This document shows, in pieces, positions 22,505-33,189 of a stretch of DNA of 64,000 nucleotides. The DNA comes from Eulemur rufifrons. Taxonomy: Eukaryota; Chordata; Mammalia; Primates; Lemuridae. The stretch is taken from positions 79,681,114 through 79,745,113 of the forward strand of contig NC_090984.1 in the NCBI RefSeq assembly GCF_041146395.1. Reading direction: 5' to 3'. Position 1 is the stretch's first letter; every line of letters begins with the position of its first letter. The notes beneath the pieces are model-generated. The model saw only the letters and a list, made by a program, of their open reading frames with translations, made no database searches and was not told the origin of the DNA. A program made the position numbers and the translations under genes.

Positions 22505-24260
22505 TCACATTCAGATATAGGCAAAATTTCAGGATGTAGGATGGTAAGAAGATGATTATTTTAATTTTAAATGTTCATATTTGTTAAGAAAAAGTTGCCA
22601 GTGCTGTGTTAGTCCCTTATTACTTTTTAAATGCCAGTCAGTAGAATTAAACAATTTAGGAATAGTCTCTTAATATTCATCATATTATAAAGCATGAGAC
22701 AATTACATTTAATAAAGACTTTCAATGTGTCCATTGTTCTATGTCTCATTTACTGCCTTGTCTGAAGTTCTTGAAAGTCAAGACTGAAGGAAAGTTTGGC
22801 ATGCAGGTAGTTACTTGGGAAATGATCCTAGGGAGCAGGAGTTAAGAAATAAAACAGGGAAATGAGAAAACTATCCAAGGATGACATATCAAGTTGATAT
22901 TTGTTACTAGCCACCTGATCTTTTTATGCAGGTGGACTTCCTGTGGGGCTTTATGAAATTAGCTCAGGAATCTCTACAGTTGGAAGAGGGGGAGAGAAAT
23001 TATCTCTATTAGTTGAGAGTGGTTTCGCAGCTTTAGCTCCCCACACTTCCAGGTAATCTGTGCATCCTAGGGCAATAGAAAAGAAATATAAAGCACTGGC
23101 ATGAGCCAAGGCACTGACAAGTACATTTCACAAAGCTGGTCAGAGCTTGCAAGGAAATGATGACCAGAACATTGGCTTAGGAAGAGGTGGGACCAGGAGG
23201 GTTTAAAGTGGCAACAAGAGGCATGTTGTACATATACTTAAATACTTACACTTCTCTGGAAAACACAACAGGAATATTGCTTTGTATAAATTCTCAGTAA
23301 GGTTAAATAACCTTTGGTTGAATGCTCTAAAACCAAAATTGGAAAGCTTAGCACAAGGAAGAAGGCATAAACATTTTCTTTACATCTGACTTCTAGAGAC
23401 TTGCTTCCTGCCCAGTGTCAAGAGCAAGCTAAAAGAAGCATTAAACTGCATGTGGTTTTTGACCTTGCCTGAACTTTCACTAGTTTGCAGCCCCTCCCTC
23501 ACCTTTTTTATGTTTCGGAAAGCCGTTAGTAATATATCCATGCAAGAGAAATGCTGCAACTCTCTTAATGAGCTACCCTTGCATTCAGCTACATAAGGTC
23601 AAAGGAAAGCGCACTTTATATTTGAGCCAAGCCAACTCCTCACACAGCAATGTCAGTGCAAGAGAGACAATGTGAACTTACCATTAATTAGCTTTTTAGT
23701 GGGCTGTAAAACTTGCTTAAGATATGAAGTACTTCATAATTATAGGAGATTGTGGTCATATTCTGAAAAACTGAGGCAAAAGGAGCCTAAATAAAGCAAA
23801 CTGCATTTAAGTCTGAATTCCAAGAACATTTAATGTGCTTCATGTCTTTGGGAATGTTTGGAACATGATTTTAATATTATAAGTTTTATAAACTTTTAAG
23901 AGACGCAAAATAATTGCATTGAACGTGCAATGGCATAAATGTAAATTAATATCCCCAATTTGTAAGTTACATGATATAAGATTTCTTAACACCTGGCACT
24001 GGCTAAATTTTTCAAAGAAATCAATCTACTCATTGCAGCTATAGTATGGTACTGAACACATATTATTTAGCAAGGGCATGCCTTTACATTTATAGCCAAG
24101 TATAAGAATTTATGTCCCTATATTTGAAAGAGACAGCTGCTTTCCTCTTCACAACAAACTTAACTTCACTGTAGCTAAGGAAGAACTTTAAATATTCACA
24201 AGTAACATACACTAACTATTGCTACCAAGACCAATGCCAATTTCCTTCTCAAATACTTTA
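22505..24260. other. Unassigned 1.76 kb; candidate for conserved noncoding sequence
   Basis: I recognise no repeat across this stretch. The part at about 23400-23990 has an unusual mix for this window: moderate GC, several homeodomain-type TAATTA/ATTAGC words (for example near 23680-23695), and little low-complexity sequence. Such repeat-free islands are where ancient enhancers often survive, but nothing in one sequence alone proves constraint. Confidence 0.3.
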
Positions 24261-24560
24261 GGCTGAGTGTGGTTGTTCATGGCTGTAATCTCAGCTACTC
24301 AGGAGACTGAGGTGGAAGGATTGCGTGAAGCAAGGAGTTCAAAATGAGGCTGAGAAATATAGCAAAACCTCATCTCTAAAAAAATTTTAAAAAATTTAGC
24401 AATATGTGGGCTCCTGGAGTCCCAGCTACTCAGGAGGCTGAGGTGGGAGGATCACTTGAGCACAGGAGTTTGTGCAGTGAGCTATGATTGTGTCGCTGCA
24501 CTGCAGCCTAGGCTACAGAGGGAGACTCTGTCTCAAAAACAAACAAACAAACAAACAAAC
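24261..24560 (+). mobile_element. Old Alu dimer, sense, with (CAAA)n tail
   Basis: Starts GGCTGAGTGTGGTTGTTCAT and has two arms, each with 'cagctactcaggag'. The right arm reads 'gaggctgaggtgggaggatcacttgagcacaggag', 'gcagtgagctatgattgtgtcgctgcactgcagcctaggctacagag' and 'gagactctgtctcaaaa'. The tail is (CAAA)n at 24536-24560. Unlike the other Alus here it lacks the lemur-type GCTAGGCTGA block, so it looks AluJ-like and older. The left arm unexpectedly carries right-arm-like wording (CTCAGCTACTCAGGAGACTG). Confidence 0.9.
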
Positions 24561-26089
24561 ATGTTTGTACTGTTATCTAGTGTCCAGGAGGGTAATGGTA
24601 ATCTTATAATCAGAAAGCTGATATGAAGTTGATGAAATTTAAGGATTAAGGTACAAGAGAATAGATACAACCACTGAGTTACTAAAACTAACTTCTATTA
24701 TATGCACCTAAACTATTATTGAAAAGTGTAAAGAACTTTTGTGAAATGCTTTTGAAATTAAGTATTTTTGAATTCTAGTGAAGGATGAAAAAGAGATGTC
24801 CCAGTGCCATTCACAAGGCTGTTTTACCAATATTAATTAATTTACATTCTCCAAACAACATGAGGAAGGGCAGAATCTAATATTTATCCTCCTTTGCTTT
24901 CTAACAAATTGCACATGGTGTGATGTTAGTGAATGCAGTTTACAGAGAATGTTTTCCCCTAATTACTGAATGACATTGATTTGAATGATAAAGCAAAGTA
25001 CCCCTCATTTTGCAAAGACATGTTGGTAGGTTCAGTGATTGCATTAGTATATGAGGTATAAATTGAAGACTCATTCCAGGAACTTTTCAAATCCAAAAAA
25101 GATTCTGAATAGTTCTTTAGTGATCAAGCATAGTTTGTAATTAGCCTCCATCTTGGGTCTGCAGAGAAAAAAAATAGTGAAATGGTGATGAACAAGTATA
25201 GTTAAATGTCAAGAATTCATGTCTACTTACTTACAAACCTAAATATTATAGCCATGTTACAGAATTTGCAATGACATGCATTGTTTAATTTGATCTATAA
25301 ATTGATGTCAGATCTTTTCGTTTAGAGTCAAATGCCCGGCTGCCTTTCTTGACTCCCTGTTCATTGCTATTGTTAGTACGTCTTCAGATAGAATCCAGTG
25401 TCACATTTTGTGTCTGTAGTATCAGCAATTCAGCACCATGGCCTCAGGGAAAATGATGTCAGTGGTCCCAGTGTCATCTTTTACTTCTAATTGAGACTTT
25501 TTTCCTTTGACCTTTACTTACTTGTGTATACAAAAGGCCTCTTTTACACACCTATATGTATGTAAATACATTCTTTTTTGAAAATTTAAAGTAATTTCGT
25601 TTTAGTGAGTGACTGATAAAAAGATACATTTTGGATATGCAAATAAATTTCATATAATGGGAACATATATTTAAAAATACAAATCACTAAAAATTTAGGT
25701 CCATTTTGTTTCATACACTGGAAACAATAGTTACTGAGGATAAATGTTAGTATTATAAATATTATAGAATCTCAAAATTATTAGAAGTCTTCAAAGTTTA
25801 TAGATTCACAAGTTTTTATGCAATATCTTCAATAAATTGTGAAACAGCATCTATAAATTCCCTAATGAAGGTATACCACCATTCCAGGTACACTGAGATA
25901 GCCTAAATTTTAGAAATGCTTTTCCTAAAAACCTGTATCTAGTATGACCCAAAAGCTAGACTTTGAAATAGTTGTAGAAACCATGGGAATCAGTAAATGC
26001 TCCATATCAGCCTCTCCCTTGCCTTCACCTTAGAGAATGGGTTGCTAAACATTTATCAACAAACTACTTTGTTTTAGATTTATGCTGCT
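24561..26089. other. Unassigned DNA, 1.5 kb
   Basis: No repeat family recognised. A locally less AT-rich, non-repetitive block lies at 25310-25480. No credible exon or RNA gene. Confidence 0.4.
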
Positions 26090-26168
26090 GTATTTATTAA
26101 TAGTTCATTAATTTTCATTGCTGAGTAATATTCCAGTGAATTAATGTACCATTTTACTTTATCTGTCC
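26090..26168 (-). mobile_element. L1M-type fragment, antisense, part 1
   Basis: The text 'attaattttcattgctgagtaatattccagtgaattaatgtaccattttactttatc' is the antisense end of L1 ORF2. It is interrupted by MER5A and then a small L1, and resumes at 26541. Confidence 0.75.
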
Positions 26169-26373
26169 CAGTGGGTCTCATCTGGAGGGAATTTTGCCTG
26201 CTCAGGGTACATTTGGCAATGGTTGGAAGATATTTTTGATTGCCATAACCATGGGATTGCTAGTGTCATCTAGTGGATAGAGGACAAGGATGTTGCTAAA
26301 CATCCCACGATGCACAAAATAGTTCCCACAAAAATGATTATTTGATCCAAAATGTCAAATTTGCCACTCTTAA
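26169..26373 (+). mobile_element. MER5A-like hAT-Charlie DNA transposon
   Basis: A non-autonomous hAT element: CAGTGGGTCTCATCTGGAGG at the left terminus, then 'attttgcc...acatttggcaatggttggaagatatttttgattgcc', 'gctagtgtcatctagtggatagaggacaaggatgttgctaaacatccca' and 'gatccaaaatgtcaa'. Its right terminus is interrupted by the L1 that follows. MER5A has no coding capacity. Confidence 0.85.
26357..26373 (+). repeat. Target-site duplication, left copy (17 bp)
   Basis: AAATTTGCCACTCTTAA at 26357-26373 recurs as AAATTTTCCACTCTTAA at 26524-26540, with 16 of 17 bases identical. The pair brackets the small L1 and lies in the end of MER5A. Confidence 0.8.
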
Positions 26374-26460
26374 ACATTCAAGGGCAGGTATCTTTTTTAT
26401 AGAATGACTTTTGTTCTTCTGGGTAGATGCCCAATAATGGGATTGCTGGATCAAATGGTA
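26374..26460 (-). mobile_element. Inverted L1 ORF2 piece of a small twin-primed insertion
   Basis: On the plus strand this is antisense L1: 'cattcaagggcaggtatcttttttatagaatgac', 'ttctgggtagatgcccaataatgggattgctggatcaaatggt'. It is joined to a sense-strand L1 3' end at about 26461, inside one target-site duplication, so it is the inverted half of a twin-primed copy. It is less diverged than the L1M around it. Confidence 0.8.
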
Positions 26461-26523
26461 TAAGCTGAAATAAAATAAATAAATAAATAAAACCTCAAAG
26501 ATTCTTTACTCGCACTGAAAAAA
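26461..26523 (+). mobile_element. L1 3' end with apparent 3' transduction and second A-tail
   Basis: The sense half is very short: GCTGAAATAAAATAAATAAA matches the 'cctgaaataaaa' L1 terminus at 10573-10584, followed by an AAAT-repeat tail to 26492. Next come about 25 non-L1 bases (26493-26517, beginning CCTCAAAGATTC and ending CGCACTG) and then a second A run at 26518-26526 that abuts the duplication. Tail, unique sequence, second tail, duplication is the layout of a 3' transduction, where transcription reads past the L1 signal and downstream sequence is carried along. Confidence 0.65.
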
Positions 26524-26540
26524 AAATTTTCCACTCTTAA
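26524..26540 (+). repeat. Target-site duplication, right copy (17 bp)
   Basis: Partner of 26357-26373, with a single G/T difference. It fixes the limits of the inserted L1 at 26374-26523. Confidence 0.8.
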
Positions 26541-26835
26541 CTATATTATCTTCTTCTCTTGGTGGACAGTAAGCTTGTTTCCTGCTTTTGGCCATTAAAA
26601 ATAAAGTAGTGTGAGTATTTTTAATATCCTTTCTGTGGACATGCACATTTATATTTCTTAGATAAATAACTAAGTGTGGGAATGCTGGGTCATAGGCTAT
26701 GTGCATATTCAATTTTAGTAGATAATGGCAACAAATGGCCCAAAGTTGTTGCTCCACTTTACACTCCCACCAACAATATGAGAAGTATAGCTATTCCACA
26801 TTCTCGCCAACACTGGGGCTTTTGGACTTTCTTTT
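26541..26835 (-). mobile_element. L1M-type fragment, antisense, part 2
   Basis: Continuation of 26090-26168. The plus strand shows 'cattaaaaataaagtagtgtgagtatttt', 'ctaagtgtgggaatgctgggtcataggc', 'ctccactttacactcccaccaacaatatgag' and 'ccacattctcgccaacactgggg', which are antisense L1 ORF2. An 83-codon minus-strand frame at 26506-26757 is the ORF2 relic. Confidence 0.8.
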
Positions 26836-29250
26836 TAAGGTAAAATTTACATACTGTGATAAACTCATAATATTTTAAGTGTATGATTTGATAAATGTTA
26901 CAATATAAAATATTTCTATCAACCCAGAAATTTCTTTCTGTGTCTTCAAATTAATCTCAACCTCTATAAACAATCATACTTCTGATTCTATTAAAATATA
27001 TTATTAATACTTTGGCCAATTCTCAAAATTCATTATAAATGTAATCATATTGTTTGTGCTTTTTCATGTCCAGTTTCTCCTGCTTAACATAATGCTGAGA
27101 TTTATGCCTGCTGTTGCATGAATCAGATCATTTTTTTCTAAATAATATTCTACTCTGAACACTTCAGAATTTGTTTATCCATTCTCCTGTTGATTGACTT
27201 TTTGGCAGTTAATAATAAATCTACTAGAACATTTAATATGTGATATTTTACTACATATGTATATATTCTATTTAGGGAGAAGTAAACCCAGCAAGTGGAA
27301 TTACGGGGTCATAGGGTAAATATATATTTTTTTTTGATAAAAGACCACCAGTTTTCCAAAGTGATTGTACAATTTTACACTGCCCAGAAATGTATGAATG
27401 TTCCAGTTCCTATACATCCTTGCCAATATTGATGTTGATATTTAATTTTAAGTATTCTAGTAGATGAGAAGTGGTGTGTCATTGTATTTTTAATGTAATT
27501 TCACTGATAACTGAAGATATCACATGTTTTCATATATTTATTTCCCATTTATATCTTTCTTTGTAAGATGTCTTTTCAACTTTGTTTTGCCCAAATCTTC
27601 TTGAAATTTTTTGAATAATTTGTTGGAGTTCATCATATATGTTGGATAAAAGTATTTTGTTGTATATGTGTATTTGAAAATATTTTCTTTTGGACTGTGG
27701 CTTTTATTCTTTATTTCCTTAATGAATTTTGATGAGAATTTATGATATTGATGAAGTCCAATTTATCACGTCTGATAGTTGGTGCTTTTTCTGTCTTTTC
27801 TAAGAAAACTTTGTTTATTGTAAAGCGTGAAATATATTCTAGTATATTTTCTTTTAGAAGCTTCATAGTTTTAGTGTTTATATTTGGGTTCAAGATTGAT
27901 TTCAAATTATTTTACTTTTGTGGTGTGAGGTCAGGGTCGAGTTTAGTTTTTGCTGTGAATTTGTGCAAGTGGTCTAGCAACACCACCTGAAAAGTGTTTG
28001 AATTGCTTTGGAGACTTCATAAAAAATGTACTTACTTTATATGTGTAGGTCCATTTAGGGACTCTATGTTCTGTTTCATTAATCCATTTTTCTGTCCTAC
28101 ATCAATGGCACACTCCCTTAAATATTGTTGCTTTAATTAAATTTTAAAATCAGATGTCAAAATAATATTTCATAGTTTTATTTTGTTAAGATTCTTTTGG
28201 CTATTCTAGGTCATTTTCATAGCCATATAAATTTTAGAATCATCTTTTCCATAGGTACCACTGTTGATATTTTAATTGAGATTGTATTGAAACTATAGAG
28301 CTATTTGCAGAGAATATACATATTTACAATTGAATTTTCTAATCCATGAGCATAGTATAAATTTTTATTCATTTAGATGGTGTTTAATTTCACTTAGGAA
28401 TTTTTCATATTTTCAGTTTTAGGGATTACGTGCCTTTTATTAAATTCATTGCAATGTATCTTTTTGATGTTACTGTAAGTGCCATTATTTTCCTAATTAA
28501 CATATTCCATTTTTTTTCCTGCTAGTATAAAAACATACACAGTGATCTTATACATGGTGACCTTCCTAAATTTATGCTTTAGTCATAGAGACTTTTTTGA
28601 TAGACTCTTTGGATTTTATAATCAATCCTGTGATCTGTGAATAATACAGTTTTTCCATTTCCTTTCCATTCTGTGTGCCTCTTGATCCCTCTCTGTGCTT
28701 TATTGCACTGACTAGCACCTCCAGTACAATGTAGAATAGAGGTAATGTGAGCAGATATCCATGCCTTGCTTTGGGGAAAGTTTTAAATTATGAATTTAAT
28801 GTTTTTAGTTCATATAGAGTTAATTCCATTTTCTGATTCTTTGTAACTCTTCATTGTCAATTTGTGTCTTTTAAGAAATTTGTACAAGCCATCAAAGGTG
28901 CTGAATTGATTAGCATAAAGTTGTTCATAACATTAACAAGATATTACTTGATATTTATAGAAGCTGCAGTCATTTATCCACCCTGGATCTTGATATTTTT
29001 AAAAAGTCTTTTCTCTATTTTTCTAGTATTTCTAATGATTTATCAATTTCATTAATCTTTTAAAGAGAAAGAGCTTGTTTTCATTGCTCTTCTCTATTTT
29101 TTGTTTTCTATTTCTTTAATTTTAACTCTTATTTTTAAACTTTCTTCTTCCTACTTATTGCACTCTTTTCTAGTTGCTTAAGGTGGAAGCTAAAATAGTC
29201 AATTTTAGACATTTCTTATTTTCTAGTCTGAGCATTTAAAGTTATAATTT
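26836..29250 (-). mobile_element. Long L1M copy, antisense (3' UTR through ORF2)
   Basis: A second old L1 of about 2.4 kb in minus orientation. From the left, the plus strand shows the old L1 3' UTR ('ggtaaaatttacatactgtgataaactc', 'cataaatgtaatcatattgtttgtgctttttc'), then ORF2 in reverse: 'gtttatccattctcctgttgattgac', 'agtggaattacggggtcatagg', 'tttccaaagtgattgtacaattttac', 'tttggactgtggcttttattc', 'ttaatccatttttctgtcc', 'agcacctccagtacaatgtagaatag' and 'ttaaagagaaagagcttgttttc'. Frames of 60-80 codons inside are decayed relics. The right edge fades near 29220-29250. Confidence 0.8.
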
Positions 29251-31208
29251 TACTAGCAGAAATCCATCTGAAACTCAAAAATGCAGGACGCTGTGAGAGG
29301 TCAAAGGACTCAATAGTCTCAATTTCCAACAGGGCTTAGGTTGCAAGCTAAGTTAATGTATTTATTAATATTCTATATGTATGTGAGGGTGGAGCAGGTT
29401 TGGTGAGTCCTGATGCAATGACTCCTAATAGGCTCACTTTTGCAAAGTGCAGAAAGAAGCTAACACCTCGAGTGATGTGAATCTATAGTAAAACAAACAA
29501 TTAAGCAAACACACAAGAAGGGATATCTTCATTACAGTCATGAAACCCTCTTCTAAAAGAAACCTCCAACTGTAGTTAATTCTTACACACAATTGTACCT
29601 CTTAGCTGGCCAAAAACAAAAGTAAATGAAGTATTTCTCCTTTCCCACTTAGTAGGACCTAAAAGATTTAAAAGATTTTAACATAAACCCGCACACTTAG
29701 AAACAATTTATTTCCTCCAGACATTGCACATACGCAGGGAAAGCAAATACATAAAGTTGATTTGGTATGTGAAAAGACTAGAAGGAAGCCACTCTGAGGA
29801 ATCAGATACAAATTCTGCAAATGAACTTTAGTCTGATAAAATATTTCATTCACATTTAAATTGTTTTAAAATGAACTTCTAGATATGCATATATAGTAGA
29901 ACTAAATAAGACTCTATTTCCAATTTTTGAGAAGAATAAATTTTCCACTTGTGTCCAATAGAAGAGTGTGATATACTCCCAATAAAAATTCTCTTTTAGA
30001 TATGTTGTAAACCATATTTTGATGCAGAATATAGGCCTTAGACAAAAATGTGTCATCAAATGTCATTATGACAGCTGACATAATTAAAGAGAAAAGTTAA
30101 AAGTCACATTATGGCCAAAAAGCCTATGGTATTATTCTGAATCAGTTGGGAGGATTTTAAGGTGACTCACATTCCCACTATTCTTTGAAATATGATTTAT
30201 AATAATAATTATTATTATTGTTTTTTATTCCCAGATGGTATAAGTCAGGAAAACTGAGGTAAATATTTGTTAATAATCATTATATATTTCTATGTAAATT
30301 TTAATCTTTACCATTTCCTTTTAGCCATGTTTGGGAAATTAAAATATTTCCAATAGGCGTAAGTATTAAAAATAATTTCATATCTGCTGTAACATTCTCC
30401 CAGGGTGTGCAAACTTAACAGTGCCTCTAGGATATAAGAAGTGGAGTGATGTTGTAAGCTATCATGTCCTGTTTTACAGCAAGAATAATCCATGTTTGTT
30501 CTAGAATTAGTGCTCCATCCTAAACAAAATGAGTACTACCTAATTTGCTTTTTTAGCAAAAACCAAAACATTTTATGTTTAGAAGTATATGCAACAGAAA
30601 GTAACAATGATTGCATTTTTAGGGAAATCTGTGTGAAGTAGTAGTTAAATTGGCTAGAAGAGGAATGATTTAATGAACTAGCATGTTGTCCTGAAGAGTT
30701 CACTATACAAGGATCATGCTGAGAAAACTGCAGGCTCCCAACTTAGCTGTGACTGTTCCTATGAATCAAGGCTTACTCCCCTAACTGTGTCACTAATAAA
30801 GTCATCATTATTACTGGGTGTTAACATTCAAAAGAAAGCAAAGACTTTCCAAAAAAAAAAAACAAAAAAACCCCACTAAACTACATAAGAAAATCAGGTA
30901 TAATATGAAATTGAATTTTTATTTCATTCACTCTACATGACTTTAAAATATTAATAAAAGGCTTATTAGCCATTAAAATGGGAATTTTAAAAACTATATA
31001 GTGCTTTATCCAAAGAGATATATTTTGTCATTCTTATTATTCCTATAATATTTAGGGCATTTTACAGTTGTGGTACGTTATCAACTCTAATTTGAGCTCG
31101 TGAACTAGGGGAAATAAAATAAGAAAATTTACCCTTAGTGAGAGCTGACAATGGGTAGTTAATAAGTTAGGCATCTTTATATCTTATCTTCTTTAATATC
31201 TCAATCCT
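29251..31208. other. Unassigned AT-rich DNA, 2 kb
   Basis: No repeat family recognised. Contains a short ATT/AAT palindromic tract near 30197-30221 and an A-rich run at 30852-30869. The 61-67 codon minus-strand frames at 29.7-30.5 kb have no recognisable content. Confidence 0.45.
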
Positions 31209-31757
31209 TAAAATTACCCCAAACTTAATAATATAAAACAACAACCATTATACTATGTTTGCTAATTCTCTTGGTCAAGATATGAGGGCATATCCCTGTT
31301 TCATGATGTTTGGGACCTTGATGGCTTCCCACTTGAATGGCAGGAGTCATTCGAATTGCTGTGGGCTAACATCATCTAGGGACTTCACTCAAATGTCTGC
31401 TGCCTGGGTTGGGAGGAGTCAAAGGCTAGGCTAGTCGGGGCTGTCAGCTGGAGATCCCAGCTATGACTTCATGAGATTCAGGCTTCTCACAGAATGGCAA
31501 CTGCGTTTCTGGGAAACAAACATTCCCAGGGACTTAGCCAGAAACTTTAAACCTCCTTCTGACCTAGTCTAAGGAATCATGTAGCATCACTTCTGCCACA
31601 TTCTGTTGGTTACAAGCAAGTCACTGAGGCCAGCCCAGATTCAAGAGGAGAAGGATTACACGTTATCTCTTGAAGAGGGCAGCGGTAAAGTCACATTGCA
31701 AAAAAGCATGTGGGATGGGAGCTACTACTGTGACAGCTCTTGGAAAATAAAATTAGC
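31209..31757 (+). repeat. LTR-like or MER-class repeat, family unresolved
   Basis: About 550 bp matching a frequent mammalian repeat: 'accccaaacttaataatataaaacaacaacc', 'tgctgcctgggttggg', 'ggggctgtcagctgg', 'tcatgtagcatcacttctgccacattctgttgg', 'ggccagcccagattcaagagg' and 'agtcacattgcaaaaaagcatgtgggatgggag'. It appears nearly complete. I recall it as an ERVL-type LTR but am not certain. The opening AACTTA...AAACAACAACC also resembles the repeat at 9507. Confidence 0.7.
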
Positions 31758-32353
31758 TGAATAAAATGTTATGATTTTAATTTTTACCAAAAGAGCTAAG
31801 CAAATGGATTTGAAACCACCACCAGTGCTTTCTCATTCCAAAGCCCATTCTCTTCCACTTTTCCGTTACATTCAGAAGACAAATTTCCATATAATGTGCA
31901 GTGTTGGGACTTTTGTCAGTGTCTTTTTAGAGGTAGATCAGTATTTCCTCACTTAGCTATAACTGATTGCATTGTATATGCTTGGATTCAAAAATGGAAA
32001 ATAATTTGCCTTATTTTTTAAATTAGACTAAAGCTAGAATGATAGTTCAATTTAATAACAAAATATTCTGTTTTGAAACATTGCTAGCCTCTGGGATCTT
32101 TAATTATAGCCAGTGCAAGGATTAAATCTGGCATTGAAAATTTATAGTAAGATAGGAAAGATTTCTGTTTAAGTTCCTATAGCATCTTTCAGCTCCTGTT
32201 CCCCAATTTCACCAAAAAGCAGAAGAGTTTATATAATGGAGATCTATCTTTAGCTGCCTCATGTTAAGTTGTAAAACACAACACTGGAGGTTTGTAAACC
32301 AACGCTTTAATTCTTTGTGATTCCCGTTTCCACCATTTTTTCTAGAAGATTTT
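31758..32353. other. Unassigned DNA
   Basis: Nothing recognised; the 61-codon frame at 31771-31956 has no domain. Confidence 0.45.
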
Positions 32354-32368
32354 CACTTGTTTATTCTA
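32354..32368 (+). repeat. Target-site duplication of Alu, left copy
   Basis: CACTTGTTTATTCTA, 15 bp, identical to 32705-32719. Confidence 0.9.
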
Positions 32369-32704
32369 TTTTTTTTTTTTTTGAGACAGAGTCTCACTCT
32401 GTTGCCCAGGCTAGAGTGAGTGCCGTGGCGTCAGCCTAGCTCACAGCAACCTCAAACTCCTGAGCTCAAGCGATCCTCCTGTCTCAGCCTCCCGAGTAGC
32501 TGGGACTACAGGCATGCACCACCATGCCTGGCTAATTTTTTCTATATATATTTTTTAGCTGTCCATATAATTTCTTTCTATTTTTAGTAGAGATGGGGTC
32601 TCGCTCTTGCTCAGGCTGGTCTCGAACTCCTGAGCTCAAACGATCCGCCCACCTCGGCCTCCCAGAGTGCTAGGATTACAGGCGTGAGTCACCGCGCCCA
32701 GCCA
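32369..32704 (-). mobile_element. Lemur-type Alu, full length, antisense
   Basis: Starts with a poly-T tail (32369-32382) and reads 'gagacagagtctcactctgttgcccaggctagagtgagtgccgtggcgtcagcctagctcacagcaacc'. The lemur-type A-rich linker follows in reverse ('ctatatatattttttagctgtccatataatttctttc'), then a left arm ending 'gtgagtcaccgcgcccagcc'. Perfect 15-bp flanking duplications and low divergence make it one of the youngest insertions in the window. Length is about 336 bp including the tail. Confidence 0.97.
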
Positions 32705-32719
32705 CACTTGTTTATTCTA
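32705..32719 (+). repeat. Target-site duplication of Alu, right copy
   Basis: Identical partner of 32354-32368. Confidence 0.9.
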
Positions 32720-33189
32720 ATTCTGGGTTATCTCATTGCTTTGAGGGTAGTGAGAAATATGATTGGATCATTGAATGGGATATTTCTTCTTTCATTGTTG
32801 TACCAAGTAGGAAATGAAGTGAATGCCTTGGTTTTATGAAATGCAGGTAGGAGTTCCAAACTCGTATAGTATTTTTGGTTTTGGTAATTTATATATAGCA
32901 TAAGAGGAATTGGCTTCAGTCACTAATTTACAGAGTCAAACCTAGAAAATGCATAAATTCATTTAAGTCTAACAGAACAGTTAGTAATCTGCCAGTATTG
33001 TCTACCTGTCAGTAATGTGCTTGACATTGACCCCTGGGAATATGTACCAGTGTGAACTGCAGATTCTTTATTTCCTGTTGGAAAACAGGGCAAGTTTTAT
33101 TAAACATTTGAGTTCCAGAGGAGCCAAAAATATGCATTGCTTTTACTCTCTACTTGTTTTTAAAGTGTTTTTTGTTTGTTTTTGTTTTG
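32720..33189. other. Unassigned DNA
   Basis: No recognised repeat or gene. The 72-codon frame at 33015-33233 is not supported. Confidence 0.45.

Noticed and set aside
24536..24560. CRISPR-like short repeats, (CAAA)n
   Set aside because: Simple-sequence Alu tail without spacers; the window is mammalian.
26461..26492. (AAAT)n as an ordinary microsatellite
   Set aside because: It follows an L1 terminus inside a target-site duplication, so it is best explained as an L1 tail.
31209..31757. Processed pseudogene
   Set aside because: The sequence follows a common interspersed repeat and has no coding frame or A-tail.
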